From assembly GCF_030814715.1 (NCBI RefSeq), contig NZ_JAUSVO010000004.1, positions 496,001 to 560,000 on the forward strand: a stretch of DNA of 64,000 bases, in the 5' to 3' direction. Made by a program: the position numbers and the translations under genes. The DNA is from Kaistia dalseonensis. GTDB taxonomy: Bacteria; Pseudomonadota; Alphaproteobacteria; Rhizobiales; Kaistiaceae. This document shows positions 54,439 through 63,275 of this stretch, piece by piece. The notes beneath the pieces are model-generated. The model saw only the letters and a list, made by a program, of their open reading frames with translations, was not told the DNA's origin and did no database searches. Position 1 is the stretch's first letter, and each line of letters opens with the position of its first letter.

Positions 54439-57050
54439 AGCTCCGCCGTATCGAAGTCAGGGATTTCCGCAAGCTCGGCCATGTCGTGATCGCCGATCTC
54501 GCCGACGGGCTCAATGTCGTGGTCGGCGACAACGAGGCCGGCAAGTCGACGCTCCTCGCCGCCCTGCGCGCCGTCTTGTTCGAGCGTCACCGTGTCGGCG
54601 GCAATGTGGCCGCCTCCATGCAGCCTTACGGCCAGACGGTGCGTCCGCAGGTCTGGCTCGAATTCGAACGCGACGGCGTATCCTGGAAGCTGCACAAGGC
54701 CTTCTGCCAGAAGCAGGAGGCTGAACTCGAAGGCGGCGGCGGGCGCTGGACGGGCGATGCCGTCGAGGAGCGCCTGGCCGAGATGTTCGGCTTCACGCCG
54801 CCGGGGCGCGGGGAATCGAAGCCCGACGAACATCATGGCGTCTTTGGCCTGCTTTGGGTCGAACAGGGCACCTCACATCAGGCGCTCGGCGTCGGCGCGG
54901 GGCGCGATCATCTCGCAGCCGCGCTGGAGCGCGAGGTTGGGCAGGTCACGGGTGGCGAGCGAGGGCGCCTGCTGCTGGCCGCCGCCGAAGCGCGCAAGGC
55001 GGCGTTCTGGGACAAGCGCAACAATCCGCGCGATGCGTTCAAGGCGCTGGCGGTCGATCTCGAGGCGGCGCGCGAGCAGCGCACGACAATTCAGCAGCAA
55101 CTCGCCGCTTATGAAAGCAAGGTCGCGCGCCTTGCCACGCTGCAGGAGATATTGAACCGCCACAGGCGTGACGACAGCCTGCGAGTGGCCGAGGCTCGCC
55201 TTGTTGCGGCGCAGAAAGCGGCCGCCGTGGTCGCGCAGTATCAGGGCGCGCTTCGAACGGCGGAGATCGCGCTGGAGGGCGCCCGGTTGCGCCACGAGGC
55301 GGCCGTCGGCCGGCTCGCGGCGCGCGAAAAGGCCCGGACCGAACTCGAGCGCACCAAGCGGGATTTTGACGCAGCCGGCGCCAATCTGGCCGAGGCGCAG
55401 GGACAGCTCGCCCGGCTGGAACTGGCGGCCGGGATTGCCGATAGCCGGTCGAGGGCGGCCGAGTCCGCCGTACGCGAAGCCGACAGCGTGGTCCAGCGGA
55501 TCGAGCAGGCAGCCGTGCGGCGACAGGCGCGCGAGACGGCCGCGCGGCTCGCTCAGCAGCTTGCCGCCGCAGAGGCCGCCGATCAGGCGCGGCTTCGTGC
55601 CGAGGCGATCATTGTCGCGGCAGCATTGACCCCGCAGGACCTCAAGCAACTCGAAGGCCTCGAGCGGGCGGCCGATCAGGCGCGGCTGCGGCTCGAAGCG
55701 GCGAGCGCCCGCGTGACCTTGCTGCCCGAAGGCGAGCATGTGGTGCAGATCGAGGGCAGCGATGATCTGGTCGAGCCGGAGCTCGTTCTTTCGCGCGACA
55801 CGACCCTCGTGCTGCAGGGCTATGGCCGTATCCACATTCAGCCCGGCGGCGGTATTGGCGAACTCGTCCGCGCCTCCGATGAAGCCCATCAGGCGCTTGT
55901 GCGCGCCTTGCAGCGTCTCGGACAGACCGATCTGACCGTGGCACGGCTCGCCTTGCAGCGCATCGCGGATGCACGCTCGGAAGAGAGGATCCACACCCAA
56001 GCGCTGAGCGGTCTTGCGCCCAAGGGGCTCGATGCGCTGCGACAGGAACTGGCGCGAAGCCTGTTGCTGGCGGGCACCGGCGACACCGAAGACGCCGCCG
56101 GATTGGGCGATGTGGATGCGGCACGGAGCAAGGCGGCAGAGGCGAGGCGACTGTTCGAAACGCTCGCTGCCGAAGCCGCCCAGGCCAATGTCGCCCTTGA
56201 GGCCGTAAGGCGCGACATCGCGATCCTGGCCGAACGCGCCCGTGTCGCTGCACACGCGCACCAGCGGCTGCGCGATGAACTCGGTGCCGCGCGCGAGGCG
56301 GCTCCAGACCAAGCGCTCGAAGGCGACGCGCTGACATGTCGGTTGGCGCGGACGGAGGCGGAGGCCAATTGGGCCACCGCCCGCGATGCCGTGGCGGCAG
56401 CCGATCCGGAGGCGACCACGCTTGCGGTCGAGCGCGCCATCCAGGCCGAGAAGGCCATACGCGAGGATATCGACCGGACCGAACGCGAGCGGCGGGACCT
56501 CGATGTCGAGTTGCGGGCGCTCGGCAAGGATGGGCTCGGCGAGGAGCTCGAAACGCTGAATGGTCGGATCGAGTTGCTGGAAGCGCGGCTGAAGACGACG
56601 ACGCTCGAAGCCGAGGCGGCGCGGCTGCTCGCCGATACGCTCGCCGAGGCGCAGCGCGAGACGAAGGAGAAATGGCTGGCGCCGGTCCGGGAGCGTTCGG
56701 CGCCCTATCTGCGCCTGATCCAGAACGAGAGCAGCATCGTGCTGAGCGAGGGGAGCTTCGAAATCGAGAGATTGGTCCGGAACGGCGTTTCCGAGCCCTT
56801 TGCGGGGCTCAGCGTGGGCGCGCGCGAGCAGATCGCGGTCATCACGCGGCTGGCGCTGGCCGACATCCTGCGCGAGGGTGGCCAGGAATCCTGCATCGTG
56901 CTCGATGACGCCCTGGTGAACACCGATGAAGGCAGGCTGGAACGCATGCATCTCGTGCTGCACAAGGCGGCGCAGCGCCAGCAGATCCTGATCCTGACCT
57001 GCCGCGAGCGCGATTTCCTCCAGCTGGGCGCACCCATCCGCCGAATTTAG
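54435..57050 (+). CDS. SbcC/YhaN-like AAA ATPase with coiled coil
   Basis: 871-aa SMC-like ATPase. Walker A GDNEAGKST at residues 31-39; two long coiled-coil arms; a central beta-rich segment (LLPEGEHVVQIEGSDDLVEPELVL..., about residues 425-480); C-terminal signature LSVGAREQ and Walker B CIVLDDALVNTD. The CxxC zinc hook of classical SbcC/Rad50 is absent, and the length is below SbcC (about 1050 aa), so it is closer to YhaN. Co-translated with the SbcD-like gene. Confidence 0.83.
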   Translation: MKLRRIEVRDFRKLGHVVIADLADGLNVVVGDNEAGKSTLLAALRAVLFERHRVGGNVAASMQPYGQTVRPQVWLEFERDGVSWKLHKAFCQKQEAELEGGGGRWTGDAVEERLAEMFGFTPPGRGESKPDEHHGVFGLLWVEQGTSHQALGVGAGRDHLAAALEREVGQVTGGERGRLLLAAAEARKAAFWDKRNNPRDAFKALAVDLEAAREQRTTIQQQLAAYESKVARLATLQEILNRHRRDDSLRVAEARLVAAQKAAAVVAQYQGALRTAEIALEGARLRHEAAVGRLAAREKARTELERTKRDFDAAGANLAEAQGQLARLELAAGIADSRSRAAESAVREADSVVQRIEQAAVRRQARETAARLAQQLAAAEAADQARLRAEAIIVAAALTPQDLKQLEGLERAADQARLRLEAASARVTLLPEGEHVVQIEGSDDLVEPELVLSRDTTLVLQGYGRIHIQPGGGIGELVRASDEAHQALVRALQRLGQTDLTVARLALQRIADARSEERIHTQALSGLAPKGLDALRQELARSLLLAGTGDTEDAAGLGDVDAARSKAAEARRLFETLAAEAAQANVALEAVRRDIAILAERARVAAHAHQRLRDELGAAREAAPDQALEGDALTCRLARTEAEANWATARDAVAAADPEATTLAVERAIQAEKAIREDIDRTERERRDLDVELRALGKDGLGEELETLNGRIELLEARLKTTTLEAEAARLLADTLAEAQRETKEKWLAPVRERSAPYLRLIQNESSIVLSEGSFEIERLVRNGVSEPFAGLSVGAREQIAVITRLALADILREGGQESCIVLDDALVNTDEGRLERMHLVLHKAAQRQQILILTCRERDFLQLGAPIRRI

Positions 57051-57067
57051 GCGTCCATCGGTCTCGG

Positions 57068-58303
57068 TCAGGCAGGGATCTCTGATGCATCGGCCCTTGA
57101 TCGCGCGGAGGCGCGCCAGAGCGCGCCGATCAGGGCGACATTGATGAGCGCCAGCCCCAGGAGGATGTGCCCGGCCAGCTCCGCGCCGCCCCATTGCAGC
57201 ATCACGGCGCCGAGGGAAGGGGCCAGCGCCGACGCCATGAACGCAGGCCGCGCGATGAAGCCCATCAGCGCCGGATAGGCTTCGGGCCCGAAGAGGGCGA
57301 GCGGTACCGCGCCGCGGGCGATCGAATAGATGCCGTTGCCGGCGCCATAGAGCAGAACGGCGAACCCGATGACCGGCGGGCCGACATTGAGCAGCGCCAG
57401 CCCGATTGCGATCAGCGTCATGGCGGCCAGCAGCGTCCAGAGAGCGGGGTGCCGTCCGCCCGTGGCCATCTCCGCCAGGCGCGCCGCGACCTGCGCGGGT
57501 CCGATCAGCGTTGCCATGCCCACCGCTGCGGCCATGGAAAGCCCGCGTGCCTGCAGCAGTGTGAGGAGATGGACGCTCACCATCGTCATGGTGAGGCTGC
57601 CGAGCACGAGCACGCCGATCAGAAGGAACAGTGCGCGCCGCTGGCCGGCCGCAAGCGGGGCAGAGCTCCGGCGCTTGGTCGTGGCTGATGCGGGGCGCGC
57701 CGCTGTCGGGATGGAACTCAGGATCAGGGGAAGGCAGATGGATAATTGTATGGCAGCATAAGCGATGCAGGTGACCCGCCAGCCGAAATGGCTCGCCATT
57801 GCCGCCGTCAGCGGCCAGCAGACCGTGCTCGCGAAGCCGCCCCAAAGAGTGAGGGTTGATATGGCCCGCCGAGCCGACGTGCCGTAGATCCGGCCGAGCG
57901 TCGCGAAGGATGCGTCATAGAGGCCGGCGCCCATGCCGATGCCGATGATGAACCAGCCGAGCAGGAATACCGGCAGCGATGGCGCCAAGCTCAACGCCGC
58001 AAGGCCGAGCGCGAGGATGAGGCAACTGCCGGCCAGGATCATGCGGCCGCCATACAGGCCGATCGAACGACCGACCCACGGAGATGCGAGCCCCGCGACG
58101 ACGAGGCCGATCGTCAGTCCTCCGGTGATCCAGGGTAGTGGCCAGCCGGTATCGGCCGCTATCGGCACCGCAAGCGCGGTCAGCAGATAGTAGGAACTGC
58201 CCCAGGAGAAAATCTGCACGATGCCGAGGGCGGAGATCACCCGCCAGCGCGGTATCCGGTCTGCTGCTGACGGCTCTTCCGCGAGCAAAGATCCGGCAGT
58301 CAT
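57068..58303 (-). CDS. MFS transporter of the ars operon
   Basis: 411-aa major facilitator protein with about twelve membrane segments (first: [20 protein letters not shown]). The start overlaps arsH by 4 bases, so it is the last gene of the arsenic operon. MFS arsenical exporters (ArsK, ArsJ, ArsP-independent types) are known in ars loci; whether this exports arsenite, antimonite or an organoarsenical is unknown. Converges with the SbcC-like gene with 17 bp between stops. Confidence 0.75.
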   Translation of the reverse strand: MTAGSLLAEEPSAADRIPRWRVISALGIVQIFSWGSSYYLLTALAVPIAADTGWPLPWITGGLTIGLVVAGLASPWVGRSIGLYGGRMILAGSCLILALGLAALSLAPSLPVFLLGWFIIGIGMGAGLYDASFATLGRIYGTSARRAISTLTLWGGFASTVCWPLTAAMASHFGWRVTCIAYAAIQLSICLPLILSSIPTAARPASATTKRRSSAPLAAGQRRALFLLIGVLVLGSLTMTMVSVHLLTLLQARGLSMAAAVGMATLIGPAQVAARLAEMATGGRHPALWTLLAAMTLIAIGLALLNVGPPVIGFAVLLYGAGNGIYSIARGAVPLALFGPEAYPALMGFIARPAFMASALAPSLGAVMLQWGGAELAGHILLGLALINVALIGALWRASARSRADASEIPA

Positions 58304-59013
58304 CGGATCGCCGCGAGCGACAGCCGCGCTTCGAGCGCTTCGGCGGCTTCCTTGCGTTCGCTGTATCGGTCGGTGAGATAGCTCGATACGTCACGGGTCA
58401 GCAGAGTGAACTTGACCAGTTCCTCCATCACATCGACCACGCGGTCGTAATAGGATGAGGGGCGCATGCGGCCTTCTGGTCCGAACTCCTGAAATGCCTT
58501 CGCGACCGAGGACTGATTGGGGATCGTCACCATTCGCATCCAGCGCCCCAGCACGCGCATCTGGTTGACCGCGTTGAAGGATTGCGACCCGCCGGAGACC
58601 TGCATGAGGGCAAGCGTCCGGCCCTGGGTCGGACGGATCGCGCCGACCGAAAGCGGTATCCAGTCGATCTGGGCCTTGAGCACCGCGCTCATGGCGCCGT
58701 GCCGCTCGGGGCTGGTCCAGACCTGGCCCTCCGACCAGAGCGATAGTTCACGCAGTTCCTTGACCTTGGGGTGGTCGACGGCGGCTCCGTCGGGAAGAGG
58801 CAAGCCGTGCGGGTCGAAAATGCGTGTCTCCGCGCCGAGATGCTCGAGCAGACGCGCGGCCTCGAACGTCAGGAGCCGGCTGTAGGATCTCTCCCGCAAC
58901 GATCCATAGAGCAAGGCGATGCGGGGCGCATGGGTCGAGGCGGCGCCGCGCAGTTTCTCCATCGCCGGTTTCTCGACGCAACCAGAGACCAGATTGGGAA
59001 GGTCTTCAATCAT
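58300..59013 (-). CDS. arsH: ArsH NADPH-dependent FMN reductase
   Basis: 237-aa flavodoxin-like ArsH. FMN-binding [12 protein letters not shown] near residues 37-48, the [21 protein letters not shown] block and [15 protein letters not shown] are diagnostic. ArsH oxidises trivalent organoarsenicals and reduces quinones with NADPH. The start overlaps acr3 by 8 bases and the stop overlaps the MFS gene by 4. Confidence 0.93.
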   Translation of the reverse strand: MIEDLPNLVSGCVEKPAMEKLRGAASTHAPRIALLYGSLRERSYSRLLTFEAARLLEHLGAETRIFDPHGLPLPDGAAVDHPKVKELRELSLWSEGQVWTSPERHGAMSAVLKAQIDWIPLSVGAIRPTQGRTLALMQVSGGSQSFNAVNQMRVLGRWMRMVTIPNQSSVAKAFQEFGPEGRMRPSSYYDRVVDVMEELVKFTLLTRDVSSYLTDRYSERKEAAEALEARLSLAAIR

Positions 59014-60067
59014 GGACGAGAACCTTTGCAGCTGAGCGGACAGCGTCGCCGCGTTCGTACCAGTTCTTCGAGCGGTTCACGATCCAGACGACGGAGAGCA
59101 TGACCGGCACTTCGATGAGCACGCCGACGACCGTCGCGAGCGCCGCGCCGGAGTGGAAACCGAACAGGCTGATCGCAGCCGCCACCGCGAGCTCGAAGAA
59201 GTTCGACGCGCCGATGAGCGCCGACGGGCCCGCAACGCAATGGGCTTCGCCGGTGGCGCGGTTCAGCAGATAGGCCAGCCCGGCGTTGAAATAGACCTGG
59301 ATCAGGATCGGCACGGCCAAGAGCGCGATGATGAGCGGCTGCGCGATGATCTGCTCGCCCTGGAAGCCGAATAGCAGCACGAGCGTCGCCAGCAGTGCGA
59401 CGAGCGAGATCGGCGCCAGTCGGCGGAGCGTTCGCGCCAACGCCGCCTCGCCGCCATTTTGCAGCAATCGGCGCCGCGCCAACTGGGCTATGATCACCGG
59501 CACGACGATGTAGAGCCCGACGGAGATGAGCAGCGTGTCCCAGGGCACGGTCATGGCCGACAGCCCCAGCAGCAGCCCGACGATCGGCGCGAAGGCCACC
59601 ACCATGATCGCGTCGTTCAGCGCGACCTGCGAGAGCGTGAACAACGGCTCGCCCTTGGTGAGGTTCGACCAGACGAAGACCATGGCCGTGCAGGGCGCGG
59701 CGGCCAGAATGATCAGCCCGGCAATATAGCTGTCGATCTGGTCGGCCGGCAGCAGGGGGCGGAACAGCCATCCGATGAACAGCCAGCCGAGCAACGCCAT
59801 GGAGAAGGGTTTGACCGCCCAGTTGACGAACAGCGTCACGCCGATCCCGCGCCAGTGTCGGCCGACCTGGCTCAGCGATGTGAAATCGATCCTGAGCAAC
59901 ATGGGGATGACCATGAGCCAGATCAGGATCGCGACTGGGAGGTTGACGCGGGCAATCTCGGCGGCGCCGATCGTTTCGAAGGCGCCGGGCATGAGATGTC
60001 CGAGGCCGATCCCCACCAGAATGCAGAGTGCTACCCAGAGGGTCAGGAACCGTTCAAATATCGACAC
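59006..60067 (-). CDS. acr3: Acr3 arsenite efflux permease
   Basis: 353-aa member of the ACR3 (BART superfamily) arsenite/antiporter family with ten predicted membrane helices. The conserved Cys in [16 protein letters not shown], which is needed for arsenite transport, is present. Extrudes As(III) produced by the two reductases encoded upstream. Seven bases after the arsC-arsN2 gene. Confidence 0.93.
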   Translation of the reverse strand: MSIFERFLTLWVALCILVGIGLGHLMPGAFETIGAAEIARVNLPVAILIWLMVIPMLLRIDFTSLSQVGRHWRGIGVTLFVNWAVKPFSMALLGWLFIGWLFRPLLPADQIDSYIAGLIILAAAPCTAMVFVWSNLTKGEPLFTLSQVALNDAIMVVAFAPIVGLLLGLSAMTVPWDTLLISVGLYIVVPVIIAQLARRRLLQNGGEAALARTLRRLAPISLVALLATLVLLFGFQGEQIIAQPLIIALLAVPILIQVYFNAGLAYLLNRATGEAHCVAGPSALIGASNFFELAVAAAISLFGFHSGAALATVVGVLIEVPVMLSVVWIVNRSKNWYERGDAVRSAAKVLVHD

Positions 60068-60074
60068 GGGAACC

Positions 60075-60905
60075 TCAGAAGCTGATACGGCGCGTGAGCA
60101 GCGGCGTGTCCGATGGGCAAAGGCCTGCGGCCTGGCGGGTGGTGAGGATGGCCGAGGGCGCGCTCTCGCGCTCGGCGGGCTTGAAGCCGAGCTTGCCGAA
60201 GAAGCCCGCAGCAGCCGGCGTCAGCAGCCAGGCGCGCCGCGCGCCAACGTCGAAGGCGCGGCGTTGCAGGAGCGGCACGAGGTTGCGGCCGATCCTGGTT
60301 CCGCGCCATGCGTCCAGCACCACGATCGAACGCAGAAGTACATCCACGCCGAACTGCTCGTAGCCGCCGAAACCGACCGGTTCGCCCGCTAATGTCCGGT
60401 AGAGAAAGAAGGCTCGGCCGGGCTCATCGAGATCATCATCGGCAAGTTCCGCCGCGCGCAACGCCGCCCGGAGCGCCGGATCATCGCCGGGAATACGCAC
60501 GTCGCGCAGGAACGGCACGCCTTCTTCCTTGCGAAAATCCGTGCTGGGCACGGTTTCCGGCAGAAGGTCGAGCACAATATCGGACGGCCGGCAGAGCTTG
60601 ACGCCCTTGGGACTGACCACGATCGGCCGGTTGATCAGGATCGGATGTTCGATCATCGCATCGAGCAGCGCGTCGTCGCCGATCGCGGGATCATCGAGGC
60701 CAAGGGAGGCGAACGGCGTACCCTTCTCGCGGACGAGATCGCGTAGCGACCCGCCCGTGCGGACTGCGAGATCAGCCAGCAGCGCACGGCTCGGCGGCGT
60801 CTTCAGATATTCGACGACATGAGGCTCGATGCCGAAATGGCGGAGCAAGGCGAGCGTGTTGCGCGACGTGCCACAATCGGGGTTGTGGTAGATGACGATG
60901 TCCAT
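60075..60905 (-). CDS. ArsC-ArsN2 fusion: glutaredoxin-type arsenate reductase plus GNAT
   Basis: 276-aa fusion. Residues 1-~115 are a glutaredoxin-coupled ArsC with catalytic C11 (NPDCGTSRN) and the RPIVVSPKG segment. Residues ~135-276 are a GNAT acetyltransferase of the ArsN2 type (RAFFLYRTLAGEPVGFGGYE, VLDAWRGTRIGRNLVPLLQ, TPAAAGFFGKLGFK). The acetyltransferase may modify an arsenical or an arsenic-related metabolite. Six bases after arsC. Confidence 0.87.
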   Translation of the reverse strand: MDIVIYHNPDCGTSRNTLALLRHFGIEPHVVEYLKTPPSRALLADLAVRTGGSLRDLVREKGTPFASLGLDDPAIGDDALLDAMIEHPILINRPIVVSPKGVKLCRPSDIVLDLLPETVPSTDFRKEEGVPFLRDVRIPGDDPALRAALRAAELADDDLDEPGRAFFLYRTLAGEPVGFGGYEQFGVDVLLRSIVVLDAWRGTRIGRNLVPLLQRRAFDVGARRAWLLTPAAAGFFGKLGFKPAERESAPSAILTTRQAAGLCPSDTPLLTRRISF

Positions 60906-60911
60906 TGCCGC

Positions 60912-61439
60912 CTACGCCGCGCCAGACCGGGGGGAGGTCGAGCCTTCGACCTTGCCGATTTCGCGCAGCTTGGCGCCGAGGGCGATGGTATCAAGGCTCC
61001 TGAGAGGCAGCGCCGTAAAGATCGAGATCCGGTTTTTCATATAGCGGAACGCGGTCACGAAGGCCGCCTCCTTCTCGATGTCGGTGCCTTCGACGGCAGC
61101 GGGATCCTCGATCCCCCAATGGGCAGTCATCGGCTGGCCCGGCCAAACCGGACAGGCTTCCCCAGCGGCGTTGTCGCAGACGGTAAACACGAAATCCATG
61201 ACCGGCGCGCCGGGCACGGCAAATTCATCCCATGCCTTCGAGCGAAATCCGTCGGCAGGATAATGGAAGCTCTCAAGGACTTTCAGAGCAAATGGATTGA
61301 CCGTTCCCTTGGGCTGGCTTCCCGCCGAAAACGCGCGGAAACGACCGGCTCCATCCTTGGAGAGGATGCTCTCCGCGAGGATCGAGCGTGCCGAATTGCC
61401 GGTGCACAGGAACAGTACATTGAATACTTGATCAGACAT
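60912..61439 (-). CDS. arsC: arsenate reductase, low-molecular-weight phosphatase type
   Basis: 175-aa LMW-PTPase-fold reductase with the C-x5-R loop C12-TGNSA-R18 and a downstream Cys pair (FTVCDNAAGEAC) for the thioredoxin-type disulfide cascade. Reduces arsenate to arsenite. The second ArsC downstream is of the glutaredoxin class, so two chemically distinct reductases are in one operon. Eighteen bases after arsR. Confidence 0.92.
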   Translation of the reverse strand: MSDQVFNVLFLCTGNSARSILAESILSKDGAGRFRAFSAGSQPKGTVNPFALKVLESFHYPADGFRSKAWDEFAVPGAPVMDFVFTVCDNAAGEACPVWPGQPMTAHWGIEDPAAVEGTDIEKEAAFVTAFRYMKNRISIFTALPLRSLDTIALGAKLREIGKVEGSTSPRSGAA

Positions 61440-61457
61440 CGACCACTCCGTCGTGGA

Positions 61458-61790
61458 TTAGCAGCAGGGTGTCAGGGCAGCCACAGCGGGATTGCAGACT
61501 TCGGGATGCCCCTGGCAGCAATCGCGCATGAGGAATTCGACCAGGCCGGCGAGGGCGGGGAAGGCGGCGCTGTAGATGATCGAGCGCGCCTCGCGCCGCG
61601 ACACGATGAGGCCGGCCTGCTCCAGATGGCTCAGATGAAAAGAGGCCTTGGAAGAGGAGGCGCCAACCGCTTCGCCGATCACGCCAGCCGCCAGTCCATC
61701 GGGACCCGCCTTCACCAGGAGGCGGACAATCTGCAGCCGCGTTGCCTGCGACAGCGCGGCAAATGCTTGGAGAGCCTTGCTTTCGTCCAT
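61458..61790 (-). CDS. arsR: ArsR arsenite-responsive repressor
   Basis: 110-aa ArsR/SmtB winged-helix repressor (SSKASFHLSHLEQAGLI recognition helix). As(III)-binding cysteines are placed at the C terminus: C91, C92, C99, plus C109-C110, similar to the Acidithiobacillus-type ArsR (CC-x6-C) rather than the E. coli type in helix 3. First gene of the operon; its own start lies next to an inverted repeat that should be its operator. Confidence 0.93.
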   Translation of the reverse strand: MDESKALQAFAALSQATRLQIVRLLVKAGPDGLAAGVIGEAVGASSSKASFHLSHLEQAGLIVSRREARSIIYSAAFPALAGLVEFLMRDCCQGHPEVCNPAVAALTPCC

Positions 61791-61791
61791 T

Positions 61792-61819
61792 ATCTCAATC
61801 TTTCAAGAGATGTTGAGAT
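61792..61819. promoter_or_regulatory. candidate ArsR operator
   Basis: ATCTCAA (61792-61798) and TTGAGAT (61813-61819) form a perfect 7-bp inverted repeat with a 14-base spacer immediately upstream of the arsR ATG (61790). A TCTT-TC-AAGA element sits inside the spacer. Confidence 0.6.
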
Positions 61820-61894
61820 ATCGATAGACGATCAGCCGCGACCGGGCAAGCGCGGTCGGTGCGATTTTACGGGACGGTGCGGTATTGGAGGTTT

Positions 61895-61924
61895 GTCGCG
61901 GCCGGTTTCAAATCCGGCCACGAC
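61895..61924 (-). terminator. hairpin downstream of the FAH-family gene
   Basis: On the minus strand an 11-bp stem (61914-61924 with 61895-61905, one U-G pair) closes an 8-base loop, 23 bp after the hydrolase stop. No U-tract follows. Probably separates the hydrolase from the ars operon. Confidence 0.55.
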
Positions 61925-61947
61925 GATGGTGAATTTCCAAGCCGAGC

Positions 61948-63123
61948 TCAGAGCAGGCCGCGGCCGGCGAGATTGCGCATCAGCGCGCCGGTGCCGAACG
62001 TCCACGGTGCCGCATCGGGGCAGCGGACGACGCGGTTCGACAATTTGCCGATCTTGGGCGCGGCGATGGTGACGATGTCGCCGACCTTGTGCGTGAAACC
62101 CTGGCCGGGGCCGTCGCGGTCCTGGACCGGCGCGAACATGGTGCCGAGATAGAGCACGAAGCCGTCCGGATATTGATGGTTCTTGCCGATCGTCTGCTTG
62201 ACCAGATCCTCCGGATCGCGGCTGATCTTCGACATGGCGCTCGATCCGTCCATGCGGAAGCCGTCTTCGCCGTCGACAGTCAGGCGAACCTCGGTGCTCC
62301 GCACGTCGTCGAGCGAGAAGGTCTCGCTGAAGAGGCGGATCATCGGGCCGATCGAGGCGCTGGCGTTGTTGTCCTTGGCCTTGGAGAGCAGCAGCGCCGA
62401 GCGGCCCTCGACATCGCGCAGATTGACGTCGTTGCCGAGCGTGGCGCCGACGATCTTGCCGGAGGAGGAAACGACCAGCACCATTTCCGGCTCGGGATTG
62501 TTCCAGTTCGAAATCGGGTGAATGCCGATCTCGGCAAGATGCCCGACCGCCGACATGGGCTGGGCCTTGGAGAAGATCTCCGCATCGGGACCGATGCCGA
62601 CCTCGAGATATTGCGACCACATGCCCTTTTCGATCAGCAACTGCTTCAACGCTGCCGCCTGCTCGGAGCCGGGCTTGAGCGCGGCGAGATCATCGCCGAT
62701 CGTCGCCTGGATTTCCGAGCGGATCGCTACGGCGCGCTCGGGCAGGCCGCGCGCCTGTTCCTCGATCACACGCTCCAGCATGGAGACGACGAAGGTGACG
62801 CCGGCCGCCTTGACGGCCTGCAGGTCGATCGGCGCGATCAGGTAGGGCAGGGCGGGATCGCGCGTCTCGATCGGCGTATTCGCCAGTATGTCCTCGAACG
62901 AGCCGATGATCTCGCCATCGGCCGTCGTCGCGAAATGGGCGGGGTCCTGGCTTTCGCAGAGATCGCGCATGGTCACGGCCATCGCGGTGATGTCGATGAG
63001 CTGGCCATCTCGCAGCACCGCCACCGACGGCCCGTCAAGGTCCGGGCGGAAGACGCGGCCGACCAGAACGGCCTGATCGGCATCCTCCGGCAGGGCGAAG
63101 GCGGGTTTGGTATCGAATGGCAT
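61948..63123 (-). CDS. fumarylacetoacetate hydrolase family protein
   Basis: 391-aa FAH-fold enzyme with an N-terminal extension of about 100 residues. Metal/active-site region includes SNWNNPEPEMVLVVSSSGKIVGATLGNDVNLRD (Glu-x-Glu-type carboxylates) and SKAKDNNASASIGP. The start at 63123 follows GGAGAG. Divergent from a 2-oxoglutarate/Fe(II) oxygenase gene. It differs from the AraD1-type protein at 9843. Substrate probably a 2-keto-3-deoxy or acylpyruvate acid; not determinable. Confidence 0.8.
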   Translation of the reverse strand: MPFDTKPAFALPEDADQAVLVGRVFRPDLDGPSVAVLRDGQLIDITAMAVTMRDLCESQDPAHFATTADGEIIGSFEDILANTPIETRDPALPYLIAPIDLQAVKAAGVTFVVSMLERVIEEQARGLPERAVAIRSEIQATIGDDLAALKPGSEQAAALKQLLIEKGMWSQYLEVGIGPDAEIFSKAQPMSAVGHLAEIGIHPISNWNNPEPEMVLVVSSSGKIVGATLGNDVNLRDVEGRSALLLSKAKDNNASASIGPMIRLFSETFSLDDVRSTEVRLTVDGEDGFRMDGSSAMSKISRDPEDLVKQTIGKNHQYPDGFVLYLGTMFAPVQDRDGPGQGFTHKVGDIVTIAAPKIGKLSNRVVRCPDAAPWTFGTGALMRNLAGRGLL

Positions 63124-63275
63124 GGGGCTCTCCGGGCATGTTTTTCTGGGGCGACCCGAGGGCCGCCGGCGAGAACGAACCGCGGCACGCTACACGCTGA
63201 AGCGTTCGCTCGCCAACCCGGTTTCGCAGGCATATCCCTTGCAAGGTTAGCTGGGTTGATCCGCGAGGCGCCAGC

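Noticed and set aside
53308-57050. SbcC-like gene as the missing ATPase of the Nik-type importer
   Set aside because: Its coiled-coil SMC-like architecture and coupling to a nuclease gene identify it as a DNA-processing ATPase, not an ABC importer subunit.
54873-57845. 990-codon open frame on the minus strand opposite the SbcC-like gene
   Set aside because: Shadow frame; it spans the junction of two convergent real genes and shows no domain.
61895-61924. tRNA-like GG-TTTCAAAT-CC arm
   Set aside because: The loop is 8 bases instead of 7 and no acceptor, D or anticodon arms surround it; it fits a simple hairpin after the hydrolase gene.
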